From: Bemisia tabaci
Taxonomy: Eukaryota; Arthropoda; Insecta; Hemiptera; Aleyrodidae
DNA: 64,000 nucleotides
Assembly: GCF_918797505.1 (NCBI RefSeq)
Contig: NC_092802.1
Coordinates: forward strand, 14,795,383-14,859,382
Reading direction: 5' to 3'
The notes below the pieces were generated by a model that worked only from the letters and a program-made list of their open reading frames with translations, did no database searches and was not told the origin of the DNA. This document shows, one piece after another, positions 22,843 through 33,226 of this stretch. The number at the start of each line of letters is the position of its first letter. Position 1 is the stretch's first letter. The position numbers and the translations under genes are program-made.

Positions 22843-22946
22843 ATTAAGACACATTTGGACTGCATTTTGCAATTTGGAACCACGGTATCTACTTTATGTC
22901 ATCATTTCCCGGAGGAACGTAAATCTACTGCAAAATTGCGTTCAGG

Positions 22947-23010
22947 GTGTCTAGTTTTTTTCCATTTTGGGAAACCCTGATTTTAGACTGCCAAATCCTG
23001 ATGGTAGGCA
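22947..23010. mobile_element. G family left-end fragment G2
   Basis: CAGGGTGTCTAGTTTTT, then CCTGATTTTAGACTGCC. The right end is missing. Confidence 0.6.
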
Positions 23011-23164
23011 AAAACCTTTCAAAAACACCTCAAATAAGGACAAGTTCTCACAGGGTAGATGATTAGGAGCCGATTTGACCATACATGACATTATTCTAAG
23101 CTGTTTCATTTTTCGACCAAAGTTAGGGCCAAAATACCCTCCTTAATGGGACACATCCTTTTTA

Positions 23165-23352
23165 ACCACATCTGCAAATTTTGATTTTTAATTCGTCACC
23201 TTTTAAATTTCAAGGAGTGCTTCCGAAAAAAAATTTTAGGTGGAAACCAATGGGACCACTTTCAGAACCTCAGAATTTTGAGAAAACGGAGTTATGTGCT
23301 TTTAAAGTTTCCAAATTTTGTCCGAGCTTTCCTATTGACTCGATCCACCGTG
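23165..23352. mobile_element. N family fragment N6
   Basis: Reverse-oriented N sequence (CCAAATTTTGTCCGAGC, CCTATTGACTCGATCCAC) ends CCACCGTG, followed by CGACG at 23353-23357. Truncated on the left. Confidence 0.75.
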
Positions 23353-23639
23353 CGACGACTGGAAAAAGCCAAGTGGCGAGTGTTTGGTTAGGATATCAGA
23401 GCCGGAGTTTCCTCGCTGAAAACGAGCTTTGTGAAAAAGCTCCTGGGTTGCGGTTCCGGGTTCACCGGCGATTCCTATTTCGGGCGTGAATTTATTTGTC
23501 CAATCGATACGGGATACATTTCGCTCTCGAAGGATTTCTACCGGACGGACACAATGCTTGCGTTGTTCGACGAGTCAAACGCGCCCAGATGAAACTATGA
23601 CGGATGGAACTCGGAAGAACAGTGTCGAGTAGAAAAGAA

Positions 23640-23760
23640 CGTCTTCTCATTTTCAGCTTTTCCAAATAATCCTAGAATTTTCGTTTGAGGTTATGTTCTA
23701 TCGTGTTGAATCAAACGATACATCGAGCCACTATAGAATCCAATTTACTAGCACGGCCGA
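23640..23760. repeat. BB dispersed repeat, copy 1
   Basis: TTTGAGGTTATGTTCT, TTGAA.CAAACGAT and CATCGA.CCA words are collinear with 42360-42480. Both copies are preceded by TTCTCATTTTCAGC. The function is unknown. Confidence 0.6.
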
Positions 23761-23967
23761 ATATTCATCGAACAGTGCCAACGACAGCCCGATAACTCTG
23801 CCATGCTAAGGAGGAACGCCGTATAAACATTCGAGAGTTGCCAAATTTCCTTCACTAAAATGTTTATTTTTGAGGAAATCTACGAATATTTTTCCCTGAA
23901 ATTTTCAGGAACCTTGGATGAATTGCGAGCAAAATAATCTGAAAAATTGGAGGCAAAATATTTACGA

Positions 23968-24494
23968 CAGGGTTGCCACAGAATTTAGAAAATATAATTC
24001 CCTGATTTCCCAGACACATTTTGGGGAAATTCCCTGACAATTGAAGACGTGACGGATGGTTCAGAAGGCATACTTGAATCAGTGAGATCGAAAACACACC
24101 AACTCGATAGCTCGAAAATGCGCAACTTTCATTAAAGACGGTCAATTTTTATGAGGGTCATTGAAGTTAGCGCATCAGTTCCAACTTGGACCTTTAAAAA
24201 ATCCGTGAGTGCCTGTCTTTTGGCACCAAACATATTTTCCTTAGACTACTTTCTTCATCTACTGTGCAGTTTTGTTTGTGTCTTGATTACTTTCATTTTT
24301 CCGAGTTGGTGTGTTTTCGTTCTCACTGATTCAATTGAAAATAGTATTCAGGCATTTGCTGTTGGAAACCTTAAACTCGTTCTAGAAAGCAAATTAAGGT
24401 GATTTAACAAATTTTCCCTGACATTTTCGTCATTTTCCCTGACCTTTTAAAATTCCCTGACATAAACCGGTTTTCTCTGACTGTGGTATCCCTG
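23968..24494. mobile_element. F family element F1, middle of the nest
   Basis: The ends are CAGGGTTGCCACAGAATTTA and GACTGTGGTATCCCTG. The inside is rich in TTCCCTGA words. It lies inside D7 and is interrupted by P3. Confidence 0.8.
24074..24334. mobile_element. P family element P3, innermost (shortened)
   Basis: The ends are TTGAATCAGTGAGATCG and GTTCTCACTGATTCAA with AAAACACACCAACTCG/CGAGTTGGTGTGTTTTC boxes. The intact F sequence (GGCATA then AATAG) continues on both sides. Confidence 0.8.
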
Positions 24495-24583
24495 CGTAAG
24501 TTCACCGCGGGAAAGTCGTGTTTTATCAAAGGAAATTTGGCAACGCCTGGAGGTTCATACGGCGTTCTTCCTTAGCACGGCAG

Positions 24584-25023
24584 TATGGGGATTGAACTGC
24601 TCCTGTTTTTATTTCGTCGAACTTTTTTCAAACATCAGATTAGTGCGTTGGAGTGGCAGGGGCCCCGATACGGAGGCTTTGATTTACACTCAAACCCTTG
24701 TCCGCAAAACATATAAACGGGCGAACATTTCGTGCGGGACTTGTGTTGTTTTTCAACGAACGGCTTCATTTGCATGTCCAGGGACTGTGACCGCCGAAAC
24801 GTTGCGTGATCCGTTCCGTTGGGAGTCCATCTATTATTCACCGGCCGATTTTCCGAGCTAATCGGCTCCGCCGAATTTCCAGCGCACGGACACTCACACT
24901 CACACACGCTGAGCGCGGGAAAATGTCAACGGAGTTTAATTTTATTTTAAAACCACGTATAAACAATGCACTCTAGCTAAACTGCGCATTTTTGTGTATA
25001 CTAGTAGCATTGGCTGTAACAGG
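24584..25023. other. Unassigned, non-repetitive sequence
   Basis: Moderately GC-rich (24650-24905), with overlapping ORFs on both strands and a short CA-rich run near 24890. No domain recognised. Confidence 0.4.
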
Positions 25024-25515
25024 GTTGCCACCAAGTCTAGAAAATGAAATTCCCTGACATTTCCTTGCACTGGTAAAAAAAGTCGCTTGGATTTAGAGTA
25101 CAGACTCTTAAAAACATTGACAAGAAACAATACTCCTGATTCAATCGGATTTTTGCTTGAATCAAAAGGAAATCCGCTTAAATCAAGAGGCTTGGCTCTT
25201 CGATTCAAGAAAAAATCTGATTGAATCTAGAGTATATTTTCTTGTCAATGTTCTTAAGAGTGTGGACTCTAGATCCAAGCGACTTTTTACTTTCTCGCTA
25301 CCCTAGGGTAGCGGAAGTATTGTCATCCTCCGAGGGGGAAAAAAGTTGAACTTTCATCATTTCTAGTTTTCCAGTGTGATCTCCCTGGCACATTTTGGAG
25401 AGATTCCCTGACAACTGTCGTACGCCAGATGGTCAAAAAGGCATGATTAGAAATAGTTTTTGGGCAAAATTTGTTGTTCGAAACACCAAAGCCATTCTAG
25501 AAAACAAAGAAAGGT
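25024..25515. mobile_element. F family element F2, split by C4 and truncated
   Basis: Left end CAGGGTTGCCACCAAGTC. It continues after C4 with TTTTGGAGAGATTCCCTGAC and AATAGTTTTTGGGC, matching other F copies. The right end is lost. Confidence 0.75.
25068..25376. mobile_element. C family MITE, copy C4, with extra ~70 bp
   Basis: The ends are CACTGG and CCAGTG, and the arms are typical. An extra segment follows the right arm (25285-25365), including a short palindrome CTACCCTAGGGTAG. It is nested in F2. Confidence 0.8.
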
Positions 25516-25614
25516 CAAGAAAGAAAGAATTGATTGAATCGGGACATGTAAAAACTGCTGATGTCCTTTTTTCCAGTCTTCAGTTTTTTTGAGTTGGGTG
25601 CAACCACGAAAGTG

Positions 25615-25688
25615 GCTGTTTTTCGATCCTTTGCCATAGGATTAAGTGGCAAGTCTATCGATACATCGCAAAGCACACGCCGCTGGCA
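25615..25688. mobile_element. A family half-copy
   Basis: CGATCCTTTGCCATAGG...ATCGATACATCGCAAAGCAC, ending at an eroded CCGCTGG terminus. Confidence 0.65.
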
Positions 25689-26177
25689 GCACTGCGAGGT
25701 GCATGCGCGGTTTTTCACAGGAACTCCTCAATTACCCGCGCATCGAAGATGCACCCGTGCGGGCTTAACTAATAAGCGCTGTTAGCAGGGGCGATTACGG
25801 ATCCAATTATTGGAAATTGCTGTTCACGGACAATTGAGCTTGGTTTACATGTTGAGTTGAAGCCGATAAAGGGGGACCCTTCACTGTCGAATTGTAGGGA
25901 AAATAACAGTTAAATGTAAACTTCTGAAGTTCATGATTCAGTGGCATAAAAAGCGCGACGAAACGCAAGAATCACGGAAACCTTAATTTATCGGCGTTAA
26001 ATGTTAAAGCTTTTTAATGAGTTCCATTTCAGTTCGTACCGAAAAAAGTCGGCCCTGGACACCGTGAACTAAAGACTTTTCTCCTTCGGACAGCCGCATA
26101 CTCGGGGTAAATCACTAAAAAGACAAAAAGCGCGACAAAATATGAAGAAAGAACTTCCGCCATTGCTTCCATCCGTG
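25689..26177. other. Unassigned sequence
   Basis: No gene or repeat recognised. Confidence 0.45.
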
Positions 26178-26565
26178 CTGCCGTGATAGCGATGGGAACG
26201 GTAAGTGTCACTTTTTCGAAATCAAGTTTCCTTCAAAATTCGTCTAAACTATAAAGATGGAATCACTAAAATAGCTAAAACATCGAAATTCATCTTAATT
26301 GTATCAAAACGAGACATGAGAAAGCCCTAAAAGCGGAAAAAATGACGTAGTTTTTGGCAAGACAGCAGTAAGCGACAATATTCCTCCCGATAGCCAATGA
26401 AATCAGTGTTTTTTAAGTACAGTGCCGCCCTCTTCTGCCAATTTCTAACCTGAAAATGCGTTTGTTGTGCGTCCAAAACGCAACCACGAAAACATGCAGA
26501 AGATAACACTTACGGCTGACTTGCCTAACAATAACCTTGCATGAAAATGAAAAATACCCACTTTA
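26178..26565 (-). repeat. CC repeat, copy 1
   Basis: It begins CTGCCGTGATAGCGATGGG and contains TTTTGGACGCACAACAAACG on the minus strand. It is collinear, in opposite orientation, with 47760-48165. The ~60-residue ORFs in the two copies align but have diverged and break, so they are not treated as genes. Confidence 0.7.
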
Positions 26566-26595
26566 TGTAATTCACTGGAAAAAAACACACTGGAT

Positions 26596-27554
26596 TCCTG
26601 GTAAAAATTGGCAGTAGAATCTGTGTTCCAAAATAGGATAGACCTACGGCCGGCTGTAAGATTTCCAATAGCCTCTATAGCCGGCTACACAATTTCTTAT
26701 AGCCTTTTATAGCCGATGGCGACTAAGCAACTCACAGCCAGGCGATAAAGTGTATGCTAAACGTCACTAATTACGGATGCTAGGACTTAGTGAGTTTTTG
26801 GACCACTGCTCTCTTTTTGGGCCGTAGTATCTTGATTTATTTTGCGAGGAAAGCTCCGTACTTTTGATGGATGCCTGCCATTCCCAATACATTAGAGCGC
26901 CTTCAGTTTCGTAGGATACAGTACAATACCTCTGGTGTGAAATAGTTGCTTCAAGCGCCGTGGCACGCTGCGGTGCGGCAGGCGGGCAGCCAGCGTGAAA
27001 CGCGCATTAGCGCCTACAAACCTAACAGGGATACTTCACGCATTGCGCAATGCGTGAAGTATCCCTGTTAGGTTTGTAGGCGCCAGTGCGTCGCCGCTCC
27101 GCTTTGTGTTAGACTCTAATATTTAATCTGGCGGAGTCAGCGTTATTCAACTCATGATTTTGAAATGTTTGCACATCCTGTATGGATTATTCTCGTTTTA
27201 ATTGATGAAAAAAAATATGTATTAAAGGAAAATAATATAATGTGTGTTTTGTAAATATTAAGGTGGTTCCGTATCAAACTTAATTATTTCCAAAGGACAC
27301 GAATTTCTACACAATTTCTTATAGCCTCTTATAATCGATGGCGAAAAAGCAACAGCCAGGCGATAAAGTGTAAAGCCCGGCGATAGAAACTATAGCCCGG
27401 CTGCATAATTTCTTATCGCTACGTATTGCCCGGCCGTATGATTTCCTCCGCATTCTACAGCCAGCTGTATGATTTTCTGTAGCCTTCTTCAGCCGGCTAT
27501 AAGAATTCCTATGGTATTTTGAAACGCAGTTCTTATCGTCAATTTTTACCAGGG
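26596..27554. mobile_element. J element, copy J1
   Basis: The ends are (C/T)CCTGGTAAAAATTGG and CAATTTTTACCAGGG. The arms are rich in TATAGCCGGC words. The centre is a perfect 74-bp palindrome (27010-27083) built from the motif also found in H elements. The second copy (41141-42093) is in the opposite orientation. No ORF of note; TSD is at most 2 bp. Confidence 0.85.
27010..27083. repeat. Perfect 74-bp palindrome at the centre of J1
   Basis: Every base pairs from the centre CATTGCGCAATG outward through TGAAGTATCCCTGTTAGG to AGGCGC. Each arm is one copy of the GCGTGAAGTATnCCTG...GTAGGCGC motif. Confidence 0.95.
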
Positions 27555-27759
27555 ATCTAGAGTCCAGACTCTTGAAAACATTGACAAGAAAAAATACTCT
27601 TGATTCAATCAGATTTTTGCTTAAGTCAAAAGGAAATCCGCTCAAATTAAGAGGCTTGGTTCTTGATTTAAGCAAAAATCCGATTGAATCAAGAGTGTTT
27701 TTTCTTGTCGATGTTTTTAAGAGTCTGGACTCTAGATCCAATGTGTTTTTTTTCCAGTG

Positions 27760-28070
27760 TTGAAATAATATCAGTCGATTTTCGATCATCCAAACGATTT
27801 ATACACTGGAAAAAAACCACATTGGATCTAGAGTCCAGACTCTTAAAAACATCGACAAGAAAAAACACTCTTGATTCAATCGGATTTTTGCTTAAATCAA
27901 GAACCAAGCCTCTTAATTTGAGCGGATTTCCTTTTGACTTAAGCAAAAATCTGATTGAATCAAGAGTTTTTTTTCTTGTCAATGTTTTCAAGAGTCTGGA
28001 CTCTAGATCCAATGTGTTTTTTTCCAGTGTTGAAATAATATCAGTCGATTTTCGATCATCCAAACGATTT
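27760..28070. repeat. 41-bp direct repeats flanking C6
   Basis: 27760-27800 and 28030-28070 are identical (start TTGAAATAATATCAG, end CAAACGATTT). They enclose C6. Confidence 0.95.
27804..28029. mobile_element. C family MITE, copy C6
   Basis: Complete, with ends CACTGGAAAAAA and TTTTTTTCCAGTG. Judged by its asymmetric centre, it is the reverse complement of C5. Confidence 0.9.
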
Positions 28071-28169
28071 CTAGGAATTTTTCGGACGATTAGTGGCAAT
28101 TTGACAAAGAGCGGAGGCTCATTTGAATAAAATTTCCCGATCAGAAGCTTCTGAACCAGTTCTCTCAAA

Positions 28170-28215
28170 ACTTCATTTTTGCACTTACTGCTCTCTTCGC
28201 TATCACGGCAGTATG
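28170..28215. repeat. CC repeat end fragment
   Basis: CTGCTCTCTTCGCTATCACG then GCAG matches the CC terminus. Confidence 0.55.
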
Positions 28216-28484
28216 ATCTCCGCAAAATTCTACGTTCGATTGCATGTTAAGCACTTCTCTTCGAGCCACGCACGGAAGCGTCCATCCACTTTTCGGAGTC
28301 TTCGTGCGCCGATGAATGCAGTAGAAGCCTCGTACTTCTCGAACAATAACTAATCGTCTTGGCCAAAGACGATTATTAGTCTTTCAAGCTCGCTGCTTCT
28401 GCCAGCGCGATTGTGCAAGAGACCGTCAAGGGTGCTTGACACACACTAGCTCGCGAACTGTTGAGCATTCGCGAAGCGTGAATC

Positions 28485-28622
28485 ATCGGATATCGATTTT
28501 GGACTCATTTGAAACTATGGTAAAGAATCGATCGTTAAGGACACTGGGAGAATCGATCCTTTTCCATTGGTTTAAATGGCAGATCGGCCGATCGATTCAT
28601 CGGTAAGCATGTCACGCCTCTG
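28485..28622. mobile_element. A family degenerate copy
   Basis: Internal A boxes remain (AAACTATGGTAAAGAATCGAT, CCATTGGTTTAAATGGCAG), but the ends are eroded (ACGCCTCTG on the right). Confidence 0.55.
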
Positions 28623-28708
28623 CTGATGAGCAAAGTCAAGTGTTTGGCCGTAAATCGACTTCGAAGTGAAGAGCAGAGTTGACAAATTTTTGCAACGGAA
28701 CACACGAG

Positions 28709-29542
28709 CACTGGAAAAAAAACCACATTGGCTCTAGAGTCCAGACTCTTGAAAACATTGACAAGAAAAAGGACTCTTAATTCAATCAGATTTAAGCTTA
28801 AATCAAAAGGAAATCCGCTCATATTAAGGGGAGCCAAACACCCTATCTTCCCAATGTTAACGTTTGTACCTTTTTCTCAGGATCCACTGAGCAAAAATTA
28901 CTTCTCTTGTTTTTGTTTTAAACTTTGAACCCTCCTGAACATTTTAACACGGGCTTTTTATGAAATTTAAAAATTTGAAATTTTGGTGAATTTTTGAAAT
29001 TTTTTCGTTAGAAATCATAGAATTTGGACATTTGAAATCAAATTAAAAAATATCCAGCTCGAAATTTTGAAAAAGCTCGTGTTAACATGTGCAGGAGAGT
29101 GCAAGGATTAGAACAAAACAAAGTTTTTGAAAATCGGTTCAGTAGATCCTGAGAAAAAGGTACATGAGTGCTGAAAAATGTAGTTTTCGGAAAATGAGGA
29201 ATTAAAACAGGAGAGAACATAGCGAGGGAGGGCCGAGCAACCTGAGTTTTAGTGTAATTTTGACTTCAAAAACTGCAAACCTTCCCTCACTAAAACGCGC
29301 GTAACTTCAAAACTACTCAGCAGATCAAGTAAAACTTGGTCTGAAATTAAACGTGAGTAGTTGGAGATTAAGATTAGCCAGAAAATAAGAAGAAAATTTT
29401 TTTCAATTTTCAAGTGTCTGGCTCTCCTTAAGGAGAAATGGTTCTTGATTTAAGCTTAAATCTGATTGAATCAAGAGTATTTTTTCTTGTCGATGTTTTT
29501 AAGACTCTGGACTCTAGATCCAATGTGTTTTTTTTTCCAGTG
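28709..29542. mobile_element. C family MITE C7, split by V
   Basis: Left arm up to 28827, then V, then the rest from 29428 to the end CCAGTG. Intact copies read AAATTAAGAGGC at the split point. Confidence 0.85.
28828..29427. mobile_element. V element: 600-bp TTAA insertion
   Basis: Flanked by TTAA at 28824-28827 and 29428-29431. The ends are GGGGAGCCAAACAC and the inverted GTGTCTGGCTCTCC (12 of 14 match). The interior has paired AAAATTTTTTC-type arms and no transposase. TTAA targeting resembles piggyBac, but the ends are not the usual CCC. Confidence 0.8.
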
Positions 29543-29564
29543 CTTCATATTTCGTGTGAACGCA

Positions 29565-29625
29565 GTTATAAGATTTTGATGCCTCCAAATTTTTCCGACC
29601 TCTCCCATTGACTCGATCCTCTGTG
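29565..29625. mobile_element. N family right-end fragment N9
   Basis: CCGACCTCTCCCATTGACTC then ATCCTCTGTG, followed by CGACA. Confidence 0.65.
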
Positions 29626-29918
29626 CGACAGTGGCCAATCCAAACAAGCAGTTCCAACGCCAAAGCGTTGGAGGGCGCTTCTTTAACACTGCGCATGCGA
29701 GGAACGTTTTCATACGGCCAAGCGAGAGTATTGCGGACGGACGATGTATAACAAATTGCCTACCTGAAGGTGGTCCGGCAGCAACATACCCGCCGCTAGT
29801 CTCTGGAAAACAATAGAAAATAGTAGTTGCGTACGTTGCCAGCGAGCGCGCTGCGAGCGCATCTGTTTCAATTACCTAGCATCGAGTCGGGCCTCTAACT
29901 TTCTATTCTCTCTGACAT
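29626..29918. other. Unassigned sequence
   Basis: No gene or repeat recognised. Confidence 0.45.
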
Positions 29919-29932
29919 AACCTTAAACCTTC

Positions 29933-30048
29933 TTCTTCTTCTGATGATTTATTGGCTTATATTCCAAGAGAGGAACCTACAGCCATCTATAGACAGGGTA
30001 ACAAATTAGAATTTAATGAACATGAATGGGAAAGGAGGTTAATAGAAA
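29933..30048 (-). mobile_element. Short 3' tail of a non-LTR retrotransposon
   Basis: A 116-bp insert flanked by a 14-bp direct repeat AACCTTAAACCTTC (29919-29932 and 30049-30062). On the minus strand it ends GCCAATAAATCATCAGAAG and a short GAA run, giving a polyadenylation signal (AATAAA at 29948-29953) next to a simple-repeat tail. A long TSD, severe 5' truncation and a 3' simple tail point to target-primed reverse transcription. Confidence 0.7.
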
Positions 30049-30062
30049 AACCTTAAACCTTC

Positions 30063-31117
30063 AACCCAGAGCCGCAAACAGCTGACGCTTGACGATGCTG
30101 CGCCGAGAAAATGAACCAATCACAAAATAGCACAGTAATACGTCACTAAAATGAAGAGATCACGTGACTGTTCGTGATTTTTTCGAATCAATCTGAAACT
30201 ACAACCTCGAATATGAGGCATTTAAGCATAACGAAGCCCCAAAATAGTTTAACCAGGTAATACGTCCGTGCGAGATTGTTATGCTTAAAAGCAAAACATT
30301 TCACGAAAACTTTTACGAATACCAGATGCAGAAAAAAATCAAATTTTCCCGGGTGTACCAGAATGGCGTCATTACCCATAAGGCAAAACGGTACGTAGTA
30401 TAGTACATGTTACATCGGGGGAGTCGAACGGCTGGAAAGGGCGCATCTGGTACCCAGAAGCGCCCAAAAGGAAGAATTCCTCCAGTGGCCATACTCTCCC
30501 CATAGAGATACTCTACTCCCTTTCCCCCAAGCGTTACGCATCTTACGCGTGGCCCTTCAACCATCGACGTTATAAAAAAGGCGAGGATTTTTCGCACCCC
30601 AATCGTGTCGGCGCGTAGCGTGGGCGCGAGGGCGCCTCAACGCGGGAATAAAATAAAAGCGAATCGATGAGTGAAGTGAGGCAAATAAAATAGTTGGCGC
30701 TCGGTTCGGTCGGAACTTTTAACTCGCTTTCCGATCGCAGGGGGGCCTTGGTGGCGCGGCGCCCCGCACAATTCGCCCGTAGATTGCTCTCCGCGTGGGC
30801 AAAGCTTGTTTGCGCTTGTTAACGCGCGGTGTTGGTTCTGAACTCGGAGAAGCCACGGCTCTCAACTGAAATGATTGACCGGGCTAAGTAATGGAATTTA
30901 ATTATCTTTGAGTTTTTTCCAGGAGGATTCGGGAAAATTTCGCCCCTTTCCGAAGCAGTATGTCTATCGACTTGTAAGACCCCTCGTTATTATACCGAAA
31001 AAAAAGTGTTCCGCATTAACTCTAAGTAGTAACGGGAAACAACGGCTGTATGACTTAATGGTTTATTAGGCTACCACAATTGTTGGCAAGAATAAATAAA
31101 TTAGGACTTTAGTCTAT
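30063..31117. other. Unassigned sequence with GC-rich part
   Basis: 30590-30850 is GC-rich and CpG-rich, the rest is mixed. Overlapping ORFs, no domain. It could hold a promoter or exon, but nothing decides this. Confidence 0.35.
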
Positions 31118-31397
31118 CAGGGTGTCTATACTAAAACAGGCTGGTCAAAAATAAATACTTTTACAGTACTTTTTCAGTACATTCTCAAGAAATTCAGTAC
31201 TTCCTCCAACAGAAAAATTCTGTGCTTTTCAGTGCCTCCATTTGACGAAATTTGAGAAAATTCAAAAATTTGAAATTGCGACAAAAATGACAAAAAATAA
31301 AAAAAACCGGACCTTTTTGCGGAATTTCCGCCTTTTTTCAGTACTTCCGAACCGCTTTTAAAAAATCAGTACTATTTCCGGACTTGTCGACACCCTG
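31118..31397. mobile_element. E family element E2, uninterrupted
   Basis: The ends are CAGGGTGTC and GACACCCTG with a perfect 5-bp TSD TCTAT (31113-31117 and 31398-31402). Length is 280 bp. Confidence 0.88.
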
Positions 31398-31540
31398 TCT
31401 ATTAATCCAGTCTAAACTGCTACGAACACCTAACATGTAATTTACTTAACTTACGTTTACTTTTTTTGGCTACTGATTATCAACAGCTCCTGGGGTATAC
31501 CAATATTTTGTTGATCTCAATCACAGTTTTCCTCACTGTG

Positions 31541-31772
31541 CACTAGAAGAAAGAACACATTGGGTCTAGAGTCCAGACTCTTAAAAACATCAACAAAAAA
31601 AAGTACTCTTGATTCAATCAGAATCTAGCTTAAATCAAGGACCAAGCCCCTTAATTTGAGCGGATTTCGTTTTGATTCAAGCAAAAATCCGATTGAATCA
31701 GGAGTATTTTTTCTTGTCAATGTTTTCAAGAGTCTGGACTCTAGATCCAATGTGTTTTTTTTTTTTCTAGTG
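31541..31772. mobile_element. C family MITE, copy C8
   Basis: The ends are CACTAGAAGAAAG and TTTTTTCTAGTG, with typical arms. Confidence 0.88.
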
Positions 31773-32529
31773 TTGGATCGGAATTATTCCGATATGCATG
31801 CATGGACAACTCTATTGAAGTACTGTTGTCAAACGGGCAGGACTGCAAAGTGGCCTCTTGCGCGCCTGGATGTGAGCAGTTCTTGAGTTTTCCCAGTATT
31901 TGTATACACTCAGAAACGAGGGCTCGACTTAAAAGAGATTCGAGGATCAATAAATCACCGCATCGAACACTCTGCAAAGCAACTTTAAATTGATTTGCGC
32001 TCACTATTTATGAGGCTCTAAAGTTCTCAGAACTGTGGCTGCGGTCAGGATTGCCTCTTTCAGCTCAGCATACCTCAGATGCACGCTTGACTGAGTTCGA
32101 CTTCAAACATGCCGTATTCGATACATCGATCCCGATGAGCTCTGAATCAAATTGCCGTAAAGAATCGAGTCGATGGATCAAAATCAACCAATCTGAAATT
32201 ACATTATAAATAGCTTCCTGAACACCTGACAAATCGATGGATCGATCGATAGTACGTATTTGCTTCTTCGTGCCGAGGGAAACATTTCAGTTATATGTTT
32301 AGGATGCATTACGCTCGACCGGATAATGCATTCGTTATGAAAGAAATTCGATTAAAGATTCCGTTTGGATATAAGGTCAACTTTGATACACAAAGCGTTC
32401 ACCGAGAAAAAAAAAAGAATCGACTTGAAAAAATAATATTGATTTTTTTGTTCAAACTCTTTATGCAATAGGTCAAAGGAGTTCTAACTCTGACTTTTTG
32501 TGTTCAACTGTTCTTCGTGCCGAACAACG
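31773..32529. other. Unassigned sequence with ATCGAT-rich stretch
   Basis: 32110-32260 contains several TCGAT/ATCGA words, perhaps an old A relative. No gene recognised. Confidence 0.4.
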
Positions 32530-32768
32530 CACAGTGGATCGAGTCAATAGGAGAGGTCGGACAAAATTTGGAAACTTTTTAAAGCTCCTAACTCCGTTCA
32601 TACATGCACAATTTTGAGGTTCCGAAAGTGGTTCCATTGGTTTCTTCGTGAAATTATCTTCTAAGAGGCATACCTTATAGTTTAAAATATGGTGAAATAA
32701 ACATCAAAATTTGCAGTTTTAGTCAAATATTTTACGTCCGACTTCTCTGATCGGCTCGATCCACTGTG
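32530..32768. mobile_element. N family Transib-like MITE, copy N2
   Basis: The ends are CACAGTGGATCGAGTC and GGCTCGATCCACTGTG. The flanks CAACG and CGACG match at 4 of 5. Confidence 0.85.
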
Positions 32769-33061
32769 CGACGTAACACACACACTGCTTCTAGTGTTTG
32801 AGACACGTCGGCCGAGGGGTTTTCAACTATAGCTGCAAATTTTAATGTTCATCTCGTTATTTAGATACACATGTATACATTTTCGATGAGTGCTCCTTGC
32901 GGGATACCTTTCAGGAGAGAACTTATGGAGCCATTTTTAAACTTGTACGCTTTACATCATTAAAGATATGAGTTTTAAAGTGTAAAGTTTAAAGTTTAAG
33001 CTTTCAAAGTTGTGTCCGATTTCGCCCATGGACTCGTTCCATTGTGTGGAGAATTGGCAAT

Positions 33062-33226
33062 GACGTGGCGTGAATAATCAATTATCGATATTTTTCCATT
33101 TGAAGGTATGGAATTTAAGGGGATATCTTTTTGATTCAAGCAAAAATCCGATTGAATCAAAGGTATTTTTTCTTAAAGAATTTTTTAAGAGTCTGAACTC
33201 TGGTTCCAAGAGATTTCATTTTCCAG
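33062..33226. mobile_element. A fragment joined to a C half-copy (C9)
   Basis: GACGTGGCGTGAATAATC through CCATTTGAAGG (A, 33062-33112) runs directly into the C right half (TTTGATTCAAGCAAAAATCC ... TTTTCCAGT). Confidence 0.7.

Larger units (their letters stand above)
23798..24583. mobile_element. D family element D7, outer member of a triple nest
   Basis: The left end is CTGCCATGCTAAGGAGGAACG and the right end is TTCTTCCTTAGCACGGCAG followed by TA. It is split by F1, which is itself split by P3. Confidence 0.85.
26573..27759. mobile_element. C family MITE C5, split by J1
   Basis: Left end CACTGGAAAAAAACACACTG, then J1. It resumes at ATCTAGAGTCCAGACTCTTG and ends CCAGTG. It is followed by a 41-bp sequence repeated after C6. 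Confidence 0.85.

Noticed and set aside
27319..28225. ORFs of 148-178 codons on both strands rich in DLESRLLKT-like peptides
   Set aside because: The same peptides recur wherever a C MITE lies, on both strands, because the element is a palindrome. This is repeat translation, not protein.
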